DNA of 64,000 nt from Campylobacter concisus (GCF_003048875.2 NZ_CP049264.1:248001-312000), one strand, 5' to 3'; positions 1 through 9,201 are shown, counted from the first letter of the stretch. Program-made: numbers and translations. Notes: generated by a model from the sequence alone, not told the origin.

Positions 1-1521
1 TCAATGGAAGGTAGCAAGATGACTGAGGCGGACGACTTTGCAGCTGAGGATAAGTGCTTTATCACAGTTAAAACCCTTATCCCAGGAAGCGATCCGACAT
101 TCCCATCAGTTACTCCGCTTGTGCCAGCTTGTGTTTGGTATGAAAGAGAAGCTTATGATATGTTTGGTTTAGTAGCTGAGGGTCTGCCTGATAAAAGACG
201 TCTAGTTTTAAGTGATGACTGGCCAGACGGACTTCACCCACTTAGAAAAGATGCTATGGACTACCGCTACCGCCCTGATCCAGTAGATCATAGAGATGAG
301 CCTGATGCGGAGTTTTTGTTCCCAACAGGCGATGCAGTAGTTGATGTACCACTTGGACCACTACACGTTACATCTGATGAGCCAGGTCACTTTAGACTTT
401 TCTGTGACGGCGACGAGATCATCGACGCTGATTATCGCTTATTCTATCAACACCGCGGTATGGAAAAGCTGGCTGAAAACAGAATGAACTATGATCAAAT
501 GGGCTATCTTGCAGAGCGTGTTTGCGGAATTTGTGGTTATGCTCACGCTATCGCTTGTATCGAAGCAGCAGAAAAAGCTATCAAGCTTGAAATCCCATTA
601 AGAGCTCAAGCTATACGCGTCATCTGTCTTGAGATCGAGCGTCTTCACAGCCACCTTTTAAATATCGGTCTAGCATGTGAGGTCACTGGTAACTACAACG
701 CTTTTATGCACATCTTTAGGGTTCGTGAGTACTCTATGGAGTTAGCTCAACTTGTAACTGGCGGACGTAAAACATACGGCAACGTCGTTATGGGCGGCTT
801 AAGACGTGATATGACAAACCATGAGATCAAAAAAGGCTTAGAGATCATCAACAAACTTGACATTCAAATTTCAGAAATTTGGGATGCAGTTTTGGAAGAT
901 AAACGCCAAATCGGACGCTGGAAAGGTGTAGGTATCCTAGACCGCCAAATCGCACGTGACTTTAGCCCAGTTGGTCCAAATATGAGAGGCTCTGGCTTTA
1001 AACGTGATAACCGCTACGATCACCCATACGATTTCTTCAAACAGATAGAATTTGAAGTAGCAGTTGAGCATGGTTGCGACGTTTTTGCTCGTGAGATGGT
1101 TAGATATAAAGAGCTAAAAAGCTCTATCCACATCATCCGCCAATGCTTTGAGATGATGCCTCAAACTCCGATCATGATCGATCCTGTGACTATGATCAAA
1201 CCTGAAAATTTCGCACTTGGTCACGATGAAGCGCCACGTGGTGAGAACGTTCACTGGATCATGCAAGGTAGCGCTCAAAAAGTATATCGCTGGAGATGTA
1301 GGGCTGCGACATATAACAACTGGCCAAGCCTAAGGTATCAATTTAGAGGAAACAACATAAGTGACGCTGCGCTTATCGTTTGCTCACTTGACCCTTGCTA
1401 CTCATGCACCGAGCGTGTTACTTTGGTTGATGTAAGGACTAAAAAAAGTAAAATTTTAACAGAAAAAGACCTTAAAAAATTCTGTCAAGATGGCGGGGTT
1501 AGTAAGAAGGATTTAAGATGA
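1..1521 (+). CDS. hyfG: Formate hydrogenlyase/hydrogenase-4 large subunit (HyfG/HycE type), 5' partial
   Basis: Catalytic NiFe large subunit of a membrane-bound group 4 hydrogenase, which reduces protons with electrons from formate. Residues about 30-110 match the C-terminal part of the NADH dehydrogenase 30 kDa-like domain (EREAYDMFG, HPLRKD); the rest is the 49 kDa/NiFe domain. Both nickel-binding pairs are visible: RVCGICGYAH and, near the C-terminus, DPCYSCTERV. About 30 residues follow the last CxxC, which fits a C-terminal extension removed by the HycI protease encoded downstream. The frame is open to the window edge and the N-terminal domain is short for the family, so the true start lies upstream. 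It overlaps the next gene by 4 nt. Confidence 0.93.
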   Translation, partial: SMEGSKMTEADDFAAEDKCFITVKTLIPGSDPTFPSVTPLVPACVWYEREAYDMFGLVAEGLPDKRRLVLSDDWPDGLHPLRKDAMDYRYRPDPVDHRDEPDAEFLFPTGDAVVDVPLGPLHVTSDEPGHFRLFCDGDEIIDADYRLFYQHRGMEKLAENRMNYDQMGYLAERVCGICGYAHAIACIEAAEKAIKLEIPLRAQAIRVICLEIERLHSHLLNIGLACEVTGNYNAFMHIFRVREYSMELAQLVTGGRKTYGNVVMGGLRRDMTNHEIKKGLEIINKLDIQISEIWDAVLEDKRQIGRWKGVGILDRQIARDFSPVGPNMRGSGFKRDNRYDHPYDFFKQIEFEVAVEHGCDVFAREMVRYKELKSSIHIIRQCFEMMPQTPIMIDPVTMIKPENFALGHDEAPRGENVHWIMQGSAQKVYRWRCRAATYNNWPSLRYQFRGNNISDAALIVCSLDPCYSCTERVTLVDVRTKKSKILTEKDLKKFCQDGGVSKKDLR

Positions 1522-2057
1522 TGAAGTTATTTGACATCACAGAAAAATATGGAAAGGCGACATACGCCTATCCATTTGAGCCATATATTGTGCCTGAGAA
1601 TTTCCGCGGTCAGCCAGACTATACATACGATCTTTGTATAGGTTGTGCAGCTTGCGGTATCGCTTGCCCTAGTAACGCAATAGAGCTTAAGATGAACGAT
1701 GAGCAAACAAGACTTGTTTGGCAGTTTGACTGTGGTCGTTGCATATTCTGCGGACGCTGCGATGAGGTTTGCCCAACTGGAGCTGTAAGACTTAGCGATA
1801 GCTTTGAGCTTGCGGTTAAATTTGACAAGAGCGCTCTTATACAAAGAGGCGAGCTTGAGATGCAAACTTGCAAATGCTGCGGCAAGCCATTTACACCAAA
1901 AAGGCTTATAAATTTCACTCTTGAAAAGCTTGGCACAGCAAATTTACTTCCAGGCAGACTTGAAGAGGCAAAAGAGTACCTTTTTATCTGCCCAGAGTGC
2001 AAGAAAAATCAATCTGCTGAGAGGCTAACAAAAGGCGTTGAGGAGGCTATAAAATGA
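1518..2057 (+). CDS. hyfH: Hydrogenase-4 ferredoxin-type subunit (HyfH/HycF-like)
   Basis: Electron-transfer subunit (179 aa) carrying electrons to the NiFe site of the formate hydrogenlyase. Two 4Fe-4S motifs are visible: CIGCAACGIACP near residue 41 and CGRCIFCGRCDEVCP near residue 73. Two further CxxC pairs (CKCCGKPF and CPECKK) in the C-terminal third look like a zinc-ribbon or rubredoxin-like knuckle. It overlaps both neighbours by 4 nt, so translation is probably coupled across the operon. Confidence 0.92.
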   Translation: MMKLFDITEKYGKATYAYPFEPYIVPENFRGQPDYTYDLCIGCAACGIACPSNAIELKMNDEQTRLVWQFDCGRCIFCGRCDEVCPTGAVRLSDSFELAVKFDKSALIQRGELEMQTCKCCGKPFTPKRLINFTLEKLGTANLLPGRLEEAKEYLFICPECKKNQSAERLTKGVEEAIK

Positions 2058-2878
2058 GTCTATATCAAGTCCCAGAGGACATAAAAACAGCAAATGACCT
2101 AACTGCAAAGCTAGAGCATTTAAAAAATATCAAAAGAAGCTTTAGCGTTTATAGGATCGACTGCGGAAGCTGCAACGGTTGTGAGATCGAAATTTTCGCT
2201 GCTATCACTCCGATGTGGGATCCAGAGCGCTTTGGCTTTAAGCTTGTAGCAAACCCAAGACACGCTGATATCTTGCTTTGCTCAGGACCAGTCACAAGAC
2301 AGATGTACTACCCACTTCTTCGTGCTTACGAGGCAGCTCCAGATCCTAAGATCGTAGTTGCTTTTGGTGCTTGTGGTAGTACTGGTGGAATTTTCCACGA
2401 CGCTTACAGCGTTTGGGGTGGTATAGATAAGATAATCCCAGTTGATGTCTATATCCCAGGATGCCCTCCACACCCAGCAAGCGTTATCTATGGTCTAGGT
2501 ATGGCTCTTGGTATCATCGATCAAAAGCTTCAGAAAAAAAGCTATGAAAATGACAGCACTACGCCTCCACCAGTTGAGAAGTCAGTAATGGGCGATATCT
2601 TGTTTGAACGCGACTTACAAGCTGAAAGTAAAAGGCTGATGAGCTATATCTTTGGTAGAACGCTATTTGAAAAATATATGGACGCTATCAAAGCCTCAAG
2701 AGATATCCACAACCCAGAGCTTGCACGTGAAGCGGTTGTAGCAGCTATCAAAAAAGAAGATGATCCTAGGTATGCTGAGTGTATGGCACTTTTGCATAAT
2801 GACGTCTATCTAAAATACGCAAAAGCTGGTAAAAATTTTGCGATTGATGTTGATAGTGAGGTTTGGAGTAAAAGATGA
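2054..2878 (+). CDS. hyfI: Hydrogenase-4 small subunit, NuoB-like (HyfI/HycG-like)
   Basis: Small subunit (274 aa) of the group 4 hydrogenase, related to complex I NuoB. It holds the proximal 4Fe-4S cluster next to the NiFe subunit. Ligand motifs seen are CGSCNGCEIEIF, FGACGSTGG and YIPGCPPHP. The protein is longer than a minimal NuoB because of a C-terminal extension of about 110 residues rich in Lys and Glu, as is common in HyfI/HycG relatives. It sits between the ferredoxin subunit and the HycH-like gene with 4-nt overlaps. Confidence 0.93.
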   Translation: MSLYQVPEDIKTANDLTAKLEHLKNIKRSFSVYRIDCGSCNGCEIEIFAAITPMWDPERFGFKLVANPRHADILLCSGPVTRQMYYPLLRAYEAAPDPKIVVAFGACGSTGGIFHDAYSVWGGIDKIIPVDVYIPGCPPHPASVIYGLGMALGIIDQKLQKKSYENDSTTPPPVEKSVMGDILFERDLQAESKRLMSYIFGRTLFEKYMDAIKASRDIHNPELAREAVVAAIKKEDDPRYAECMALLHNDVYLKYAKAGKNFAIDVDSEVWSKR

Positions 2879-3219
2879 TACAAGTTTATAAGCTTACAAA
2901 AAGGCATATGGACGACAACGAGAAGCTTCCACGTGAGCTAAAGGAGATAAAAATTTTCTCCACTTGCGTGGGACATGGTGTTGGTACGATTGATTTTAGC
3001 GAGAAGATCTTAGAGCTAAGCGATGAGGAATTTGACGAGATGATCAAAAACTCAGGCGAATATGTGAAATTTAAGATCGGAAATTTAAGCAAGTATTTTG
3101 AAGTTGAAATTTTTGCTGAGCATATCGCTAGACTCTTGCCACAGCTTTGTGAGTGTAAGCTTAAAGAAATTTTGGCAAATTTAAAAGAGGGTTATATCGT
3201 GCTTAGGAAGGACTTTTGA
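2875..3219 (+). CDS. HycH-like formate hydrogenlyase maturation protein
   Basis: A 114-residue protein lying between the hydrogenase small subunit and the HycI protease, the place where HycH/HyfJ genes occur. HycH is needed for maturation of the large subunit, although its biochemical role is not settled. The sequence shows no catalytic motif; a Cys-containing segment (STCVGHGVGTIDFS) and a Glu-rich middle are visible. The assignment rests on size, position and general resemblance. 4-nt overlaps on both sides. Confidence 0.7.
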   Translation: MIQVYKLTKRHMDDNEKLPRELKEIKIFSTCVGHGVGTIDFSEKILELSDEEFDEMIKNSGEYVKFKIGNLSKYFEVEIFAEHIARLLPQLCECKLKEILANLKEGYIVLRKDF

Positions 3220-3665
3220 TGAAAAAGGCCATCCTTTGCATCGGTAATCCTATGCGTGGCGATGATGATGTGGGCAATGAAGTCGGCCGTATCGTAGAGC
3301 AGGAGCTAAAAGAGTGGAAGGTCTTTTTTGGGCAAGATGTGCCTGAGAATGAATTTTCAGCTATTAGAGAATTTGCGCCTGATATCTTGATAGTAGTCGA
3401 TGCGATGAGTGGTTTTGATGAGGATAAGATAGAGTTTTTTGACCTAAGTGACGATAGAGACTATATATACTCAACCCACAACCTCCCAACGCCGGTGCTT
3501 TTAAGCTATTTGCGTAAAATTTGTCCAAAAACGCTTTTTCTTGGCATTAGCGTCTTGCTTGAAAATGTCCTTGATTTTGAAGAGGGTCTAAGCGAGCAGG
3601 CTAAAAAAAGTGCGAGAAAAGCCTTTTTAAGAATTGTAGAGATTGATAAAAATTTAGTTGGTTAA
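3216..3665 (+). CDS. hycI: Hydrogenase maturation protease (HycI-like)
   Basis: Nickel-dependent endopeptidase that removes the C-terminal tail of the hydrogenase large subunit after NiFe insertion. The 149-aa sequence starts with the family pattern CIGNPMRGDDDVGNEVG, has the second acidic segment ILIVVDAM, and a His in STHNLPTP. It is the last gene of the hydrogenase run and overlaps the HycH-like gene by 4 nt. An inverted repeat follows immediately at 3665-3684. Confidence 0.9.
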   Translation: MMKKAILCIGNPMRGDDDVGNEVGRIVEQELKEWKVFFGQDVPENEFSAIREFAPDILIVVDAMSGFDEDKIEFFDLSDDRDYIYSTHNLPTPVLLSYLRKICPKTLFLGISVLLENVLDFEEGLSEQAKKSARKAFLRIVEIDKNLVG

Positions 3666-3684
3666 ATTTAGCAAGTGCTAAATT
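3665..3684 (+). terminator. Inverted repeat after the hydrogenase operon, probable terminator
   Basis: A 9-bp perfect inverted repeat (AATTTAGCA / TGCTAAATT) with a 2-nt spacer starts at the last base of the hycI stop codon. There is no clean T-run, so it is a weak or Rho-assisted terminator at best. The rest of the gap to 3846 is AT-rich with no gene. Confidence 0.4.
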
Positions 3685-3846
3685 AAATCTGGGGTTTGCT
3701 AAAGATAAATTTGATCATTTTGGATTTGAAATTTAGTGTAAAAACAAGCTTTAAACATTAAATTTTGACGCTAAAAAGTCTATCTTTGGCACTGCTTCTT
3801 TGCTTTTATTTCTTATAGATCAAAGAAGGTTAAATAAAAAGGAGAC

Positions 3847-4710
3847 GTGATGTTAAATCCGGCAGAAACCGCTCAAGCGGTGTCAAGTTCTATGGAGCAC
3901 AAAGCTCATACGCCACTTGTAAGCATTATCTTCCTTGCTATCATGGCTGGAGCTGCTATTGCAATGGGTGATATCTTTTGGGCTCACTCAACAGTTGGTA
4001 TGGCTGAAAAACAGTCTATCGGTCTTTCAAATTTCATCGGTGGTATCACATTTAGCTGCGGCCTCATGATGGTTGTATTTTATGGCGGTCACCTATTTAC
4101 TAGCTCTGTTTTAAGCGGCGTTAGTGCGTATGAGGGTAAATTGCCACTTGGCAAAACCATAAGCTACTGGGTAATCGTTTGGATATTTAACTTCGTTGGC
4201 GGTGCATTGATTGCTTATATGTACTACTACTCTGGTTTGCCACTAAAATACGACGGCTACATCTTGCAACACTTCGTGCCAGCAGCTATTGGCAAGATCA
4301 CAGCACCATTTCATGAGCTATTTCTCCGTGGTATCTTTTGTAACGTCTTTGTTTGTATGTCTATCTGGACTGCGACAAGCGAGAGCAACCTATCTGGTAA
4401 ATTCTTTGCCATTATGTGGATGATCGGCGCATTCGTTGCTTGCTCAATGGAGCACTGCGTTGCAAATATGTTCATCATCACTGAAGCTATCATCTCTAAA
4501 GCTCACTACATAGCAGCAAGCGGTGGCGACATCAACGCTGCAGCAGCTTTACTTCACACTACAGCTGATAAACTAGATGTCATCAACTGGACAAATTTCT
4601 TAAGCAAAAACTTGCTCCCAGTTACACTTGGCAACATCTGCGGTGGTCTTTTCTTTGTTGGTCTTGTTGGCTTCATGGCTAATAAATTTGATATGAAGAA
4701 AAAAGCTTAA
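3847..4710 (+). CDS. focA: Formate/nitrite transporter family channel (FocA-like)
   Basis: Inner-membrane pentameric channel (287 aa) of the FNT family, which moves formate or related small anions. Six hydrophobic segments are visible. Family signatures are GGHLFTSSVLSG, the loop that lines the pore, and CSMEHCVANMF in the second half. A purine-rich ribosome-binding site lies just before the start (3840-3846). Its position straight after a formate hydrogenlyase operon supports formate as substrate. Nitrite transport (NirC) is the alternative. Confidence 0.88.
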   Translation: MMLNPAETAQAVSSSMEHKAHTPLVSIIFLAIMAGAAIAMGDIFWAHSTVGMAEKQSIGLSNFIGGITFSCGLMMVVFYGGHLFTSSVLSGVSAYEGKLPLGKTISYWVIVWIFNFVGGALIAYMYYYSGLPLKYDGYILQHFVPAAIGKITAPFHELFLRGIFCNVFVCMSIWTATSESNLSGKFFAIMWMIGAFVACSMEHCVANMFIITEAIISKAHYIAASGGDINAAAALLHTTADKLDVINWTNFLSKNLLPVTLGNICGGLFFVGLVGFMANKFDMKKKA

Positions 4711-4957
4711 AAACTCCCTTTTAGTCTTTGCTTTTATGGCAAAGGCTAACTTTTAAATTTTTCTTTTTTACCTTAAAAGTTTCAAAAAAATCTCTTATTT
4801 TTCATCTAAAAAATGTCACACTAATTTAAAATTTATCGTTTTAACTCTCTTGTTTTTGAAAATTTGTGACATTTTGGAGTTTAAAAGCTCTTAGCTTATA
4901 AATTTAGAGCAATAATAAAGCTAAAATTTAATATAATCCCACGAAAAAGGAGAGCTT

Positions 4958-5398
4958 ATGAAAATTTTCAATGCATTTTTTACTGGCATTATATTTGTTC
5001 TCGCTCCTATTTTTACGCTATTTGTCGGAATTTACAACAACTACTTTTCACACTACGGCATAAACGAGTATTTCAATGTGATTTTTGTGGATAACGTGCC
5101 TTTTTTGTGGCTTTTACCTGTGTTTTTTATATTTGGATATTGTTTCTTTTACGCGCCATTTAGAAAAATTTTTAGAGCCTTTTATCTGCTCTTGCTCGTG
5201 CTTTGCGCACTTAGTTGGTATCCTGATCTTGGACGAAGCTTGGGCGAGGCTTATTTTATGAGTAAGCCACTTGAGATGGATCTATCTTCAAATTTACAAA
5301 GCGAGCAAAAAACAAGCGGTAAAGTCCTTTATGACGGACGAAGAGAAATTTATTTTCTAAGAAGTGACAATGATAAAGTCGTTAAAATTTCAAAGTAA
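4958..5398 (+). CDS. Small inner-membrane protein of unknown function
   Basis: 146 residues with about three hydrophobic segments (residues 1-27, 42-65 and 70-92), followed by a soluble tail that ends KVLYDGRREIYFLRSDNDKVVKISK-like. I do not recognise a family. A good ribosome-binding site (AAGGAGAG) precedes the ATG. It is separated by 247 bp from focA and 49 bp from the DUF507 gene. The upstream gap is AT-rich and without a gene. Confidence 0.7.
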   Translation: MKIFNAFFTGIIFVLAPIFTLFVGIYNNYFSHYGINEYFNVIFVDNVPFLWLLPVFFIFGYCFFYAPFRKIFRAFYLLLLVLCALSWYPDLGRSLGEAYFMSKPLEMDLSSNLQSEQKTSGKVLYDGRREIYFLRSDNDKVVKISK

Positions 5399-5447
5399 AG
5401 TTTTACCTTTATTTAGTTACAATGGCATAAAAATTTAAAGGTTTAAA

Positions 5448-5999
5448 ATGCGTATAAAACTTCCACACGTACCTTATGTATCACATAAAATAGCAATAGA
5501 TCTTTTAAACTGTGGTTTTGTAAAGTTAAACAAAGGTATCGAGCCAATCGTAGCAAAAGCAAGTGAAATTTTAACTACTGACGTTCAAAAAGAAAGAGCG
5601 CTGGATGAGCGAGTAAATGAGCTTTTAGAGAAAAACGAGGACGAGATGCAGACTATGCAAATCGACCGCAAAAATATGTTTTGGCTCGTCAAAAAGAAAC
5701 TTGCTGGCGAATTTGACGTCATTTTAACTCATGAAGATAGATTTAGCAATGTCGCCCACAAGATACTTGAAGCTATCTGGAAGAGCGATTTGGTCGAGTA
5801 TAACGTATCAGAAAACCGCGTGAAAAATGTCATTTATAGCTCGATAGATGAGTATCTAAAAAGCTATGAGAAGATAGAAGATAGCGTCTATGAGATGATG
5901 CAAAACTACAAACGCAAACTTATCCCTGGAACTGACGAATACGACCTGATTTTTGAGCGTTTGTATCAAGATGAGCTTAAAAAAAGAGGAATGCTTTAA
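5448..5999 (+). CDS. DUF507 family protein
   Basis: 183-residue soluble, charged protein typical of the DUF507 family found in epsilonproteobacteria and some deep-branching bacteria; no biochemical function is known to me. It begins MRIKLPHVPYVSHKIAIDLL, contains a predicted coiled/helical middle (ERALDERVNELLEKNEDEM) and ends ELKKRGML. Its stop overlaps the carA start by 1 nt (TAATG), so the two are co-transcribed. In C. jejuni, as I recall, the same pair is adjacent. Confidence 0.85.
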   Translation: MRIKLPHVPYVSHKIAIDLLNCGFVKLNKGIEPIVAKASEILTTDVQKERALDERVNELLEKNEDEMQTMQIDRKNMFWLVKKKLAGEFDVILTHEDRFSNVAHKILEAIWKSDLVEYNVSENRVKNVIYSSIDEYLKSYEKIEDSVYEMMQNYKRKLIPGTDEYDLIFERLYQDELKKRGML

Positions 6000-7117
6000 T
6001 GAAAGCTTATATCTACATTGAAAACGGCGTTTTTTTAGAGGCGAAAGCCTTTGGTGCTCACGGCGAGTGTGCAGGCGAGCTCGTTTTTAATACCTCAATG
6101 ACTGGCTATGAAGAGATCATGAGCGATCCAAGCTATGCTGGTCAGTTTATCGTCTTTACTATGCCAGAGATCGGCATTGTTGGCATAAACGAAGATGATA
6201 TGGAGAGCCTTAGAATTCATGCTAGTGGCGTCATAATGAGAAGCTATAACGAAATTCCCTCAAACTACCGCTCGCAAAAATCTTTAGGCAAATTTTTTGA
6301 AGAGCAGGGCAAATTTGGCGTTTATGACGTTGATACTAGATATTTGACAAAGATGCTACGCGACGAAGGCGCTTTGATGGCTTATATCTCAACGCAGATA
6401 AGCGATAAAGACGAGCTAAAACGCAGGCTTGAAAGTAGCGGACGCATAGAAAACATAAACTATGTAAAAACAGTCAGCGCTATGGACGAGTATGAGCATA
6501 AAAAAGGCGCTTGGGATAGAAATTTAAAGTCATATAAGCCACTAAAAAGTATCGGTAAAAAGATAGCTGTTTTTGACTTTGGCGTAAAGAGAAACATCCT
6601 AAATGAGCTATGCGAAACTGGCCTTGAGGTCATCGTCGTGCCACACGATACTAAGGCTGAAGTTTTGATAGATAAATTTAAAAATGGCGAGATAAACGGG
6701 GTATTTTTATCAAATGGTCCAGGTGAACCAAAAAATTTAAAGGCTGAAATAGCTGAGATCAAAAAAATGATAGAGGCAAAAATCCCTATATTTGGCATAT
6801 GCCTTGGACATCAGCTGCTTTCAAATGCCTTTGGATACGAGACATATAAACTTAAATTTGGCCAGCATGGAGCAAACCACCCAGTCTTAAATTTAGAGAC
6901 AAAAGCGATCGAGATAACAACGCAAAATCACAACTACAACGTGCCAGAGAGCATCGCTGAAGTAGCGGTTGTTACACATAGAAATTTGTTTGACAACACG
7001 ATCGAGGGTGTAAGATACAAGGACTATCCGATCTTCTCGGTGCAACATCACCCAGAAGCAAGCAGCGGTCCTAATGAGAGCAAATATATATTTAAGCAGT
7101 TTTTAGAAATTTTATAA
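5999..7117 (+). CDS. carA: Carbamoyl-phosphate synthase small (glutaminase) subunit
   Basis: Glutaminase subunit that supplies ammonia to CarB for carbamoyl phosphate, used in arginine and pyrimidine synthesis. The length, 372 aa, is normal. The N-terminal domain contains FNTSMTGYEEIMSDPSYAGQ. The C-terminal class I amidotransferase domain has the nucleophile Cys at about residue 268 (FGICLGHQLL) and the His/Glu pair in VQHHPEAS. FDFGVKRNIL marks the domain boundary. A full carB is not in the window; only a 3' fragment is present near 24.7 kb. Confidence 0.97.
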   Translation: MKAYIYIENGVFLEAKAFGAHGECAGELVFNTSMTGYEEIMSDPSYAGQFIVFTMPEIGIVGINEDDMESLRIHASGVIMRSYNEIPSNYRSQKSLGKFFEEQGKFGVYDVDTRYLTKMLRDEGALMAYISTQISDKDELKRRLESSGRIENINYVKTVSAMDEYEHKKGAWDRNLKSYKPLKSIGKKIAVFDFGVKRNILNELCETGLEVIVVPHDTKAEVLIDKFKNGEINGVFLSNGPGEPKNLKAEIAEIKKMIEAKIPIFGICLGHQLLSNAFGYETYKLKFGQHGANHPVLNLETKAIEITTQNHNYNVPESIAEVAVVTHRNLFDNTIEGVRYKDYPIFSVQHHPEASSGPNESKYIFKQFLEIL

Positions 7118-7118
7118 T

Positions 7119-7784
7119 ATGCAAAACATAAGCCTTTACGTGATTATCTCAGTTGCGATCTTTAGCAGCTTTAGTCATTGTGTCGGCATGTGTAGTGGGT
7201 TTTTGAGCTTGCAAGCTCTATTTTTTAAAGGCAAAAGTAAGAGTGAAATTTTAATGCTAAGCGCGCTTTATAACCTAGCTAGAATTTTTGCTTATGTGGC
7301 TTTGGGAGCTTTGTTTGGTGCTTTTGGGGCAGCCATTAGTTTTGGTATGCAAGCAAGGGGCGTGATATTTTTCATAGTTGGCTTAGTGATCGCATTTATT
7401 GGTATCGCACTGCTTTTTAGGGGTGAGCTTTTAAAATTTGTAGAGAGCGAAAAAGCACTTAAATTTATAGTAAAAATGGCAAAAACAAGCGTGCAAAAGA
7501 GAAATTTGGCAAATTTCTTGCTACTTGGCTTTTTAAATGGTCTTTTGCCTTGTGGTGTGGTCTATTATTTCTTAGCGCTTGGGGTTTTAAGCGCAAATGT
7601 GGCTGACGCATCCCTGATAATGCTTATCTTCGGGCTTTGCACCTTGCCAGCGATGTTGCTAGCTAGCTTTGTTTTTGGCTTATTAAGAGAGAAATTTAAA
7701 GAGATCATGTTTAAGCTCTCAGCTTGCATAATGATCTTAAACGGACTTTATCTATCATTTTTAGGATATAGAGCAAATGCCTAG
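7119..7784 (+). CDS. Sulfite exporter TauE/SafE (UreH-like) family membrane protein
   Basis: 221-residue integral membrane protein with about six hydrophobic helices. The two family signatures are a Cys pair in SHCVGMCSGF near the N-terminus and GLLPCGVVYYFLALG in the middle; both Cys-containing motifs resemble metal- or thiol-handling UreH/DsbD-like transporters. It starts 2 nt after carA and overlaps the histidine kinase remnant that follows. Its proximity to the cbb3 oxidase operon suggests, without proof, a role in copper or cytochrome biogenesis. Confidence 0.8.
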   Translation: MQNISLYVIISVAIFSSFSHCVGMCSGFLSLQALFFKGKSKSEILMLSALYNLARIFAYVALGALFGAFGAAISFGMQARGVIFFIVGLVIAFIGIALLFRGELLKFVESEKALKFIVKMAKTSVQKRNLANFLLLGFLNGLLPCGVVYYFLALGVLSANVADASLIMLIFGLCTLPAMLLASFVFGLLREKFKEIMFKLSACIMILNGLYLSFLGYRANA

Positions 7785-8517
7785 TTTAAATTTGGATGAA
7801 AATTTTCTATCAAGTAGCGATGGCATAAGGATTGCTAAGCTTGCGATGATGGGCGAGATGATGGCAAATATAACTCACCAGTGGAAGCAGCCGCTAAATT
7901 AGCTAAGTTTAGTTTTATATAAGATGAAAAAGCTCGCTGGTAGCGAAGATAGTGAATTTATCGGCTCTTATGAGAGGGCTATGCAGATCATAAAGTATAT
8001 GTCAGAAACTACTGATGAGTTTAGCTCCTTTTTAAATCCAAACACACTTTCTCAAGAATTTAGCCTAGCAGACGCAGCCAGAGCGTCGATACAAATAGTA
8101 AAAGGCGTGATGAAAAAAGAGGGTGTTCATATAGAGCTTGAGGTGTTAGGGGACTCGAAAATTTATGGTCATAAAAACAGGCTCATGCAAGTCATCATAA
8201 ATTTACTAAATAACGCAAAAGACGCACTAAATTTACAAAAGATAGAAGATAAAAATATAAAAATAAAGATTGATAGCGATGAAAAATTTGCTTACCTAAG
8301 CGTAGAAGATAACGGTGGTGGCATAGATAAAAATGTGATAGATGAGATATTTAAGCCATATTTTACCACCAAAGAAGATGCCAAAGGCACTGGCTTAGGA
8401 CTTTATATGTCAAAGCAAATAATCGATCAATTTAACGCAGAAATAACAGCGGGCAACAGCGATAATGGAGCCTGTTTTTTAATAAAGTTACCACACAAAG
8501 GAGAGATAGATGAATAA
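7777..8517 (+). pseudogene. Sensor histidine kinase interrupted by an in-frame amber codon
   Basis: The reading frame runs from ATG 7777 to 8517 as one 246-codon frame with a single TAG at 7900-7902. Before it lies the phosphoacceptor region (MMGEMMANITHQWKQPLN, His34); after it, in the same frame, come LSLVLYKMKKL and a complete GHKL ATPase with N-box (VIINLLNNAKDAL), DNGGGI and GTGLGLYMSK. Canonical H-boxes have Gln where the stop falls, so a CAG-to-TAG change is the likely cause. A restart at ATG 7924 would give a 197-aa ATPase domain without the phosphorylated His. No separate sensor domain is present; the full protein would be short and soluble. It overlaps the response regulator by 8 nt. 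Confidence 0.85.
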
Positions 8518-9193
8518 AATTTTAAAGAACCTAACGGTTTTGCTTGTCGAAGACGATAGCGACAGCAAAAAGATCATGCACGATGTGCTAAGTGACAATT
8601 TTGAGAAAGTTTTTACTGCTCAAAATGGTGATGAAGGTTTGAAAAAATTTAAAAAATACAACCCAAATATGGTAATTACAGATGTATTTATGCCAATTAG
8701 TGATGGACTTGATATGACAAGATATATCAAGGAAATTTCTAAAGACACACCTGTCATCGTCCTAAGTGCGCATAGCGAAAAAGAGACTTTATTAAAGGCT
8801 ATCGATGTTGGCGTTGATAAGTATCTAATAAAACCTATTATGGCAGATGATCTTTTAAAAACGATAGAAAATGTCGCAAAAAGCAAGATAGAAACTGCAA
8901 ACATCATCCAAGTTGCAAACGGATATAGCTTTAACAAAATTAAGCGCGTACTTATCAGAGACGGTGTTGAAATTTCACTTACTAAAAAAGAGCTTGCATT
9001 TATCTCACTTTTGATAAAAAGACTTGGTACGCTCGTGCTTCATGATGAGATCAAAAGCGTCGTTTGGGTTGGCGAGAGCGTTACAGAAGCAGCTATCAGA
9101 ACCTTTGTTAAGCGCGTTAGAGACAAAGTTGGCAACAACTTTATAAAAAATGTCCCAGGACTTGGTTACAAAATAGATAGAAGACTTTCTTAG
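8510..9193 (+). CDS. OmpR-type response regulator
   Basis: 227-residue two-component regulator. The receiver domain (about residues 8-122) has the acidic pair LLVEDDSDSKK, the phosphorylated Asp in MVITDVFMP and the conserved Lys in YLIKPI. The C-terminal winged helix (about 135-225) has GVEISLTKKELAFISLL and a recognition helix near AAIRTFVKRVRDKV. The partner kinase gene immediately upstream is amber-interrupted, so this regulator may be orphaned or depend on another kinase. The cbb3 oxidase operon starts 93 bp downstream. Confidence 0.92.
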   Translation: MNKILKNLTVLLVEDDSDSKKIMHDVLSDNFEKVFTAQNGDEGLKKFKKYNPNMVITDVFMPISDGLDMTRYIKEISKDTPVIVLSAHSEKETLLKAIDVGVDKYLIKPIMADDLLKTIENVAKSKIETANIIQVANGYSFNKIKRVLIRDGVEISLTKKELAFISLLIKRLGTLVLHDEIKSVVWVGESVTEAAIRTFVKRVRDKVGNNFIKNVPGLGYKIDRRLS

Positions 9194-9201
9194 TTAATGA
9201 G

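Noticed and set aside
3787-3806. Sigma-54-like promoter (TGGCAC then TTGC) before focA
   Set aside because: The GG-to-GC distance is 14, not the required 12, so it does not fit the consensus.
7900-7902. TAG in the kinase as pyrrolysine or programmed readthrough
   Set aside because: No pyrrolysine system is expected in Campylobacter and homologues have Gln there; a nonsense change is sufficient.
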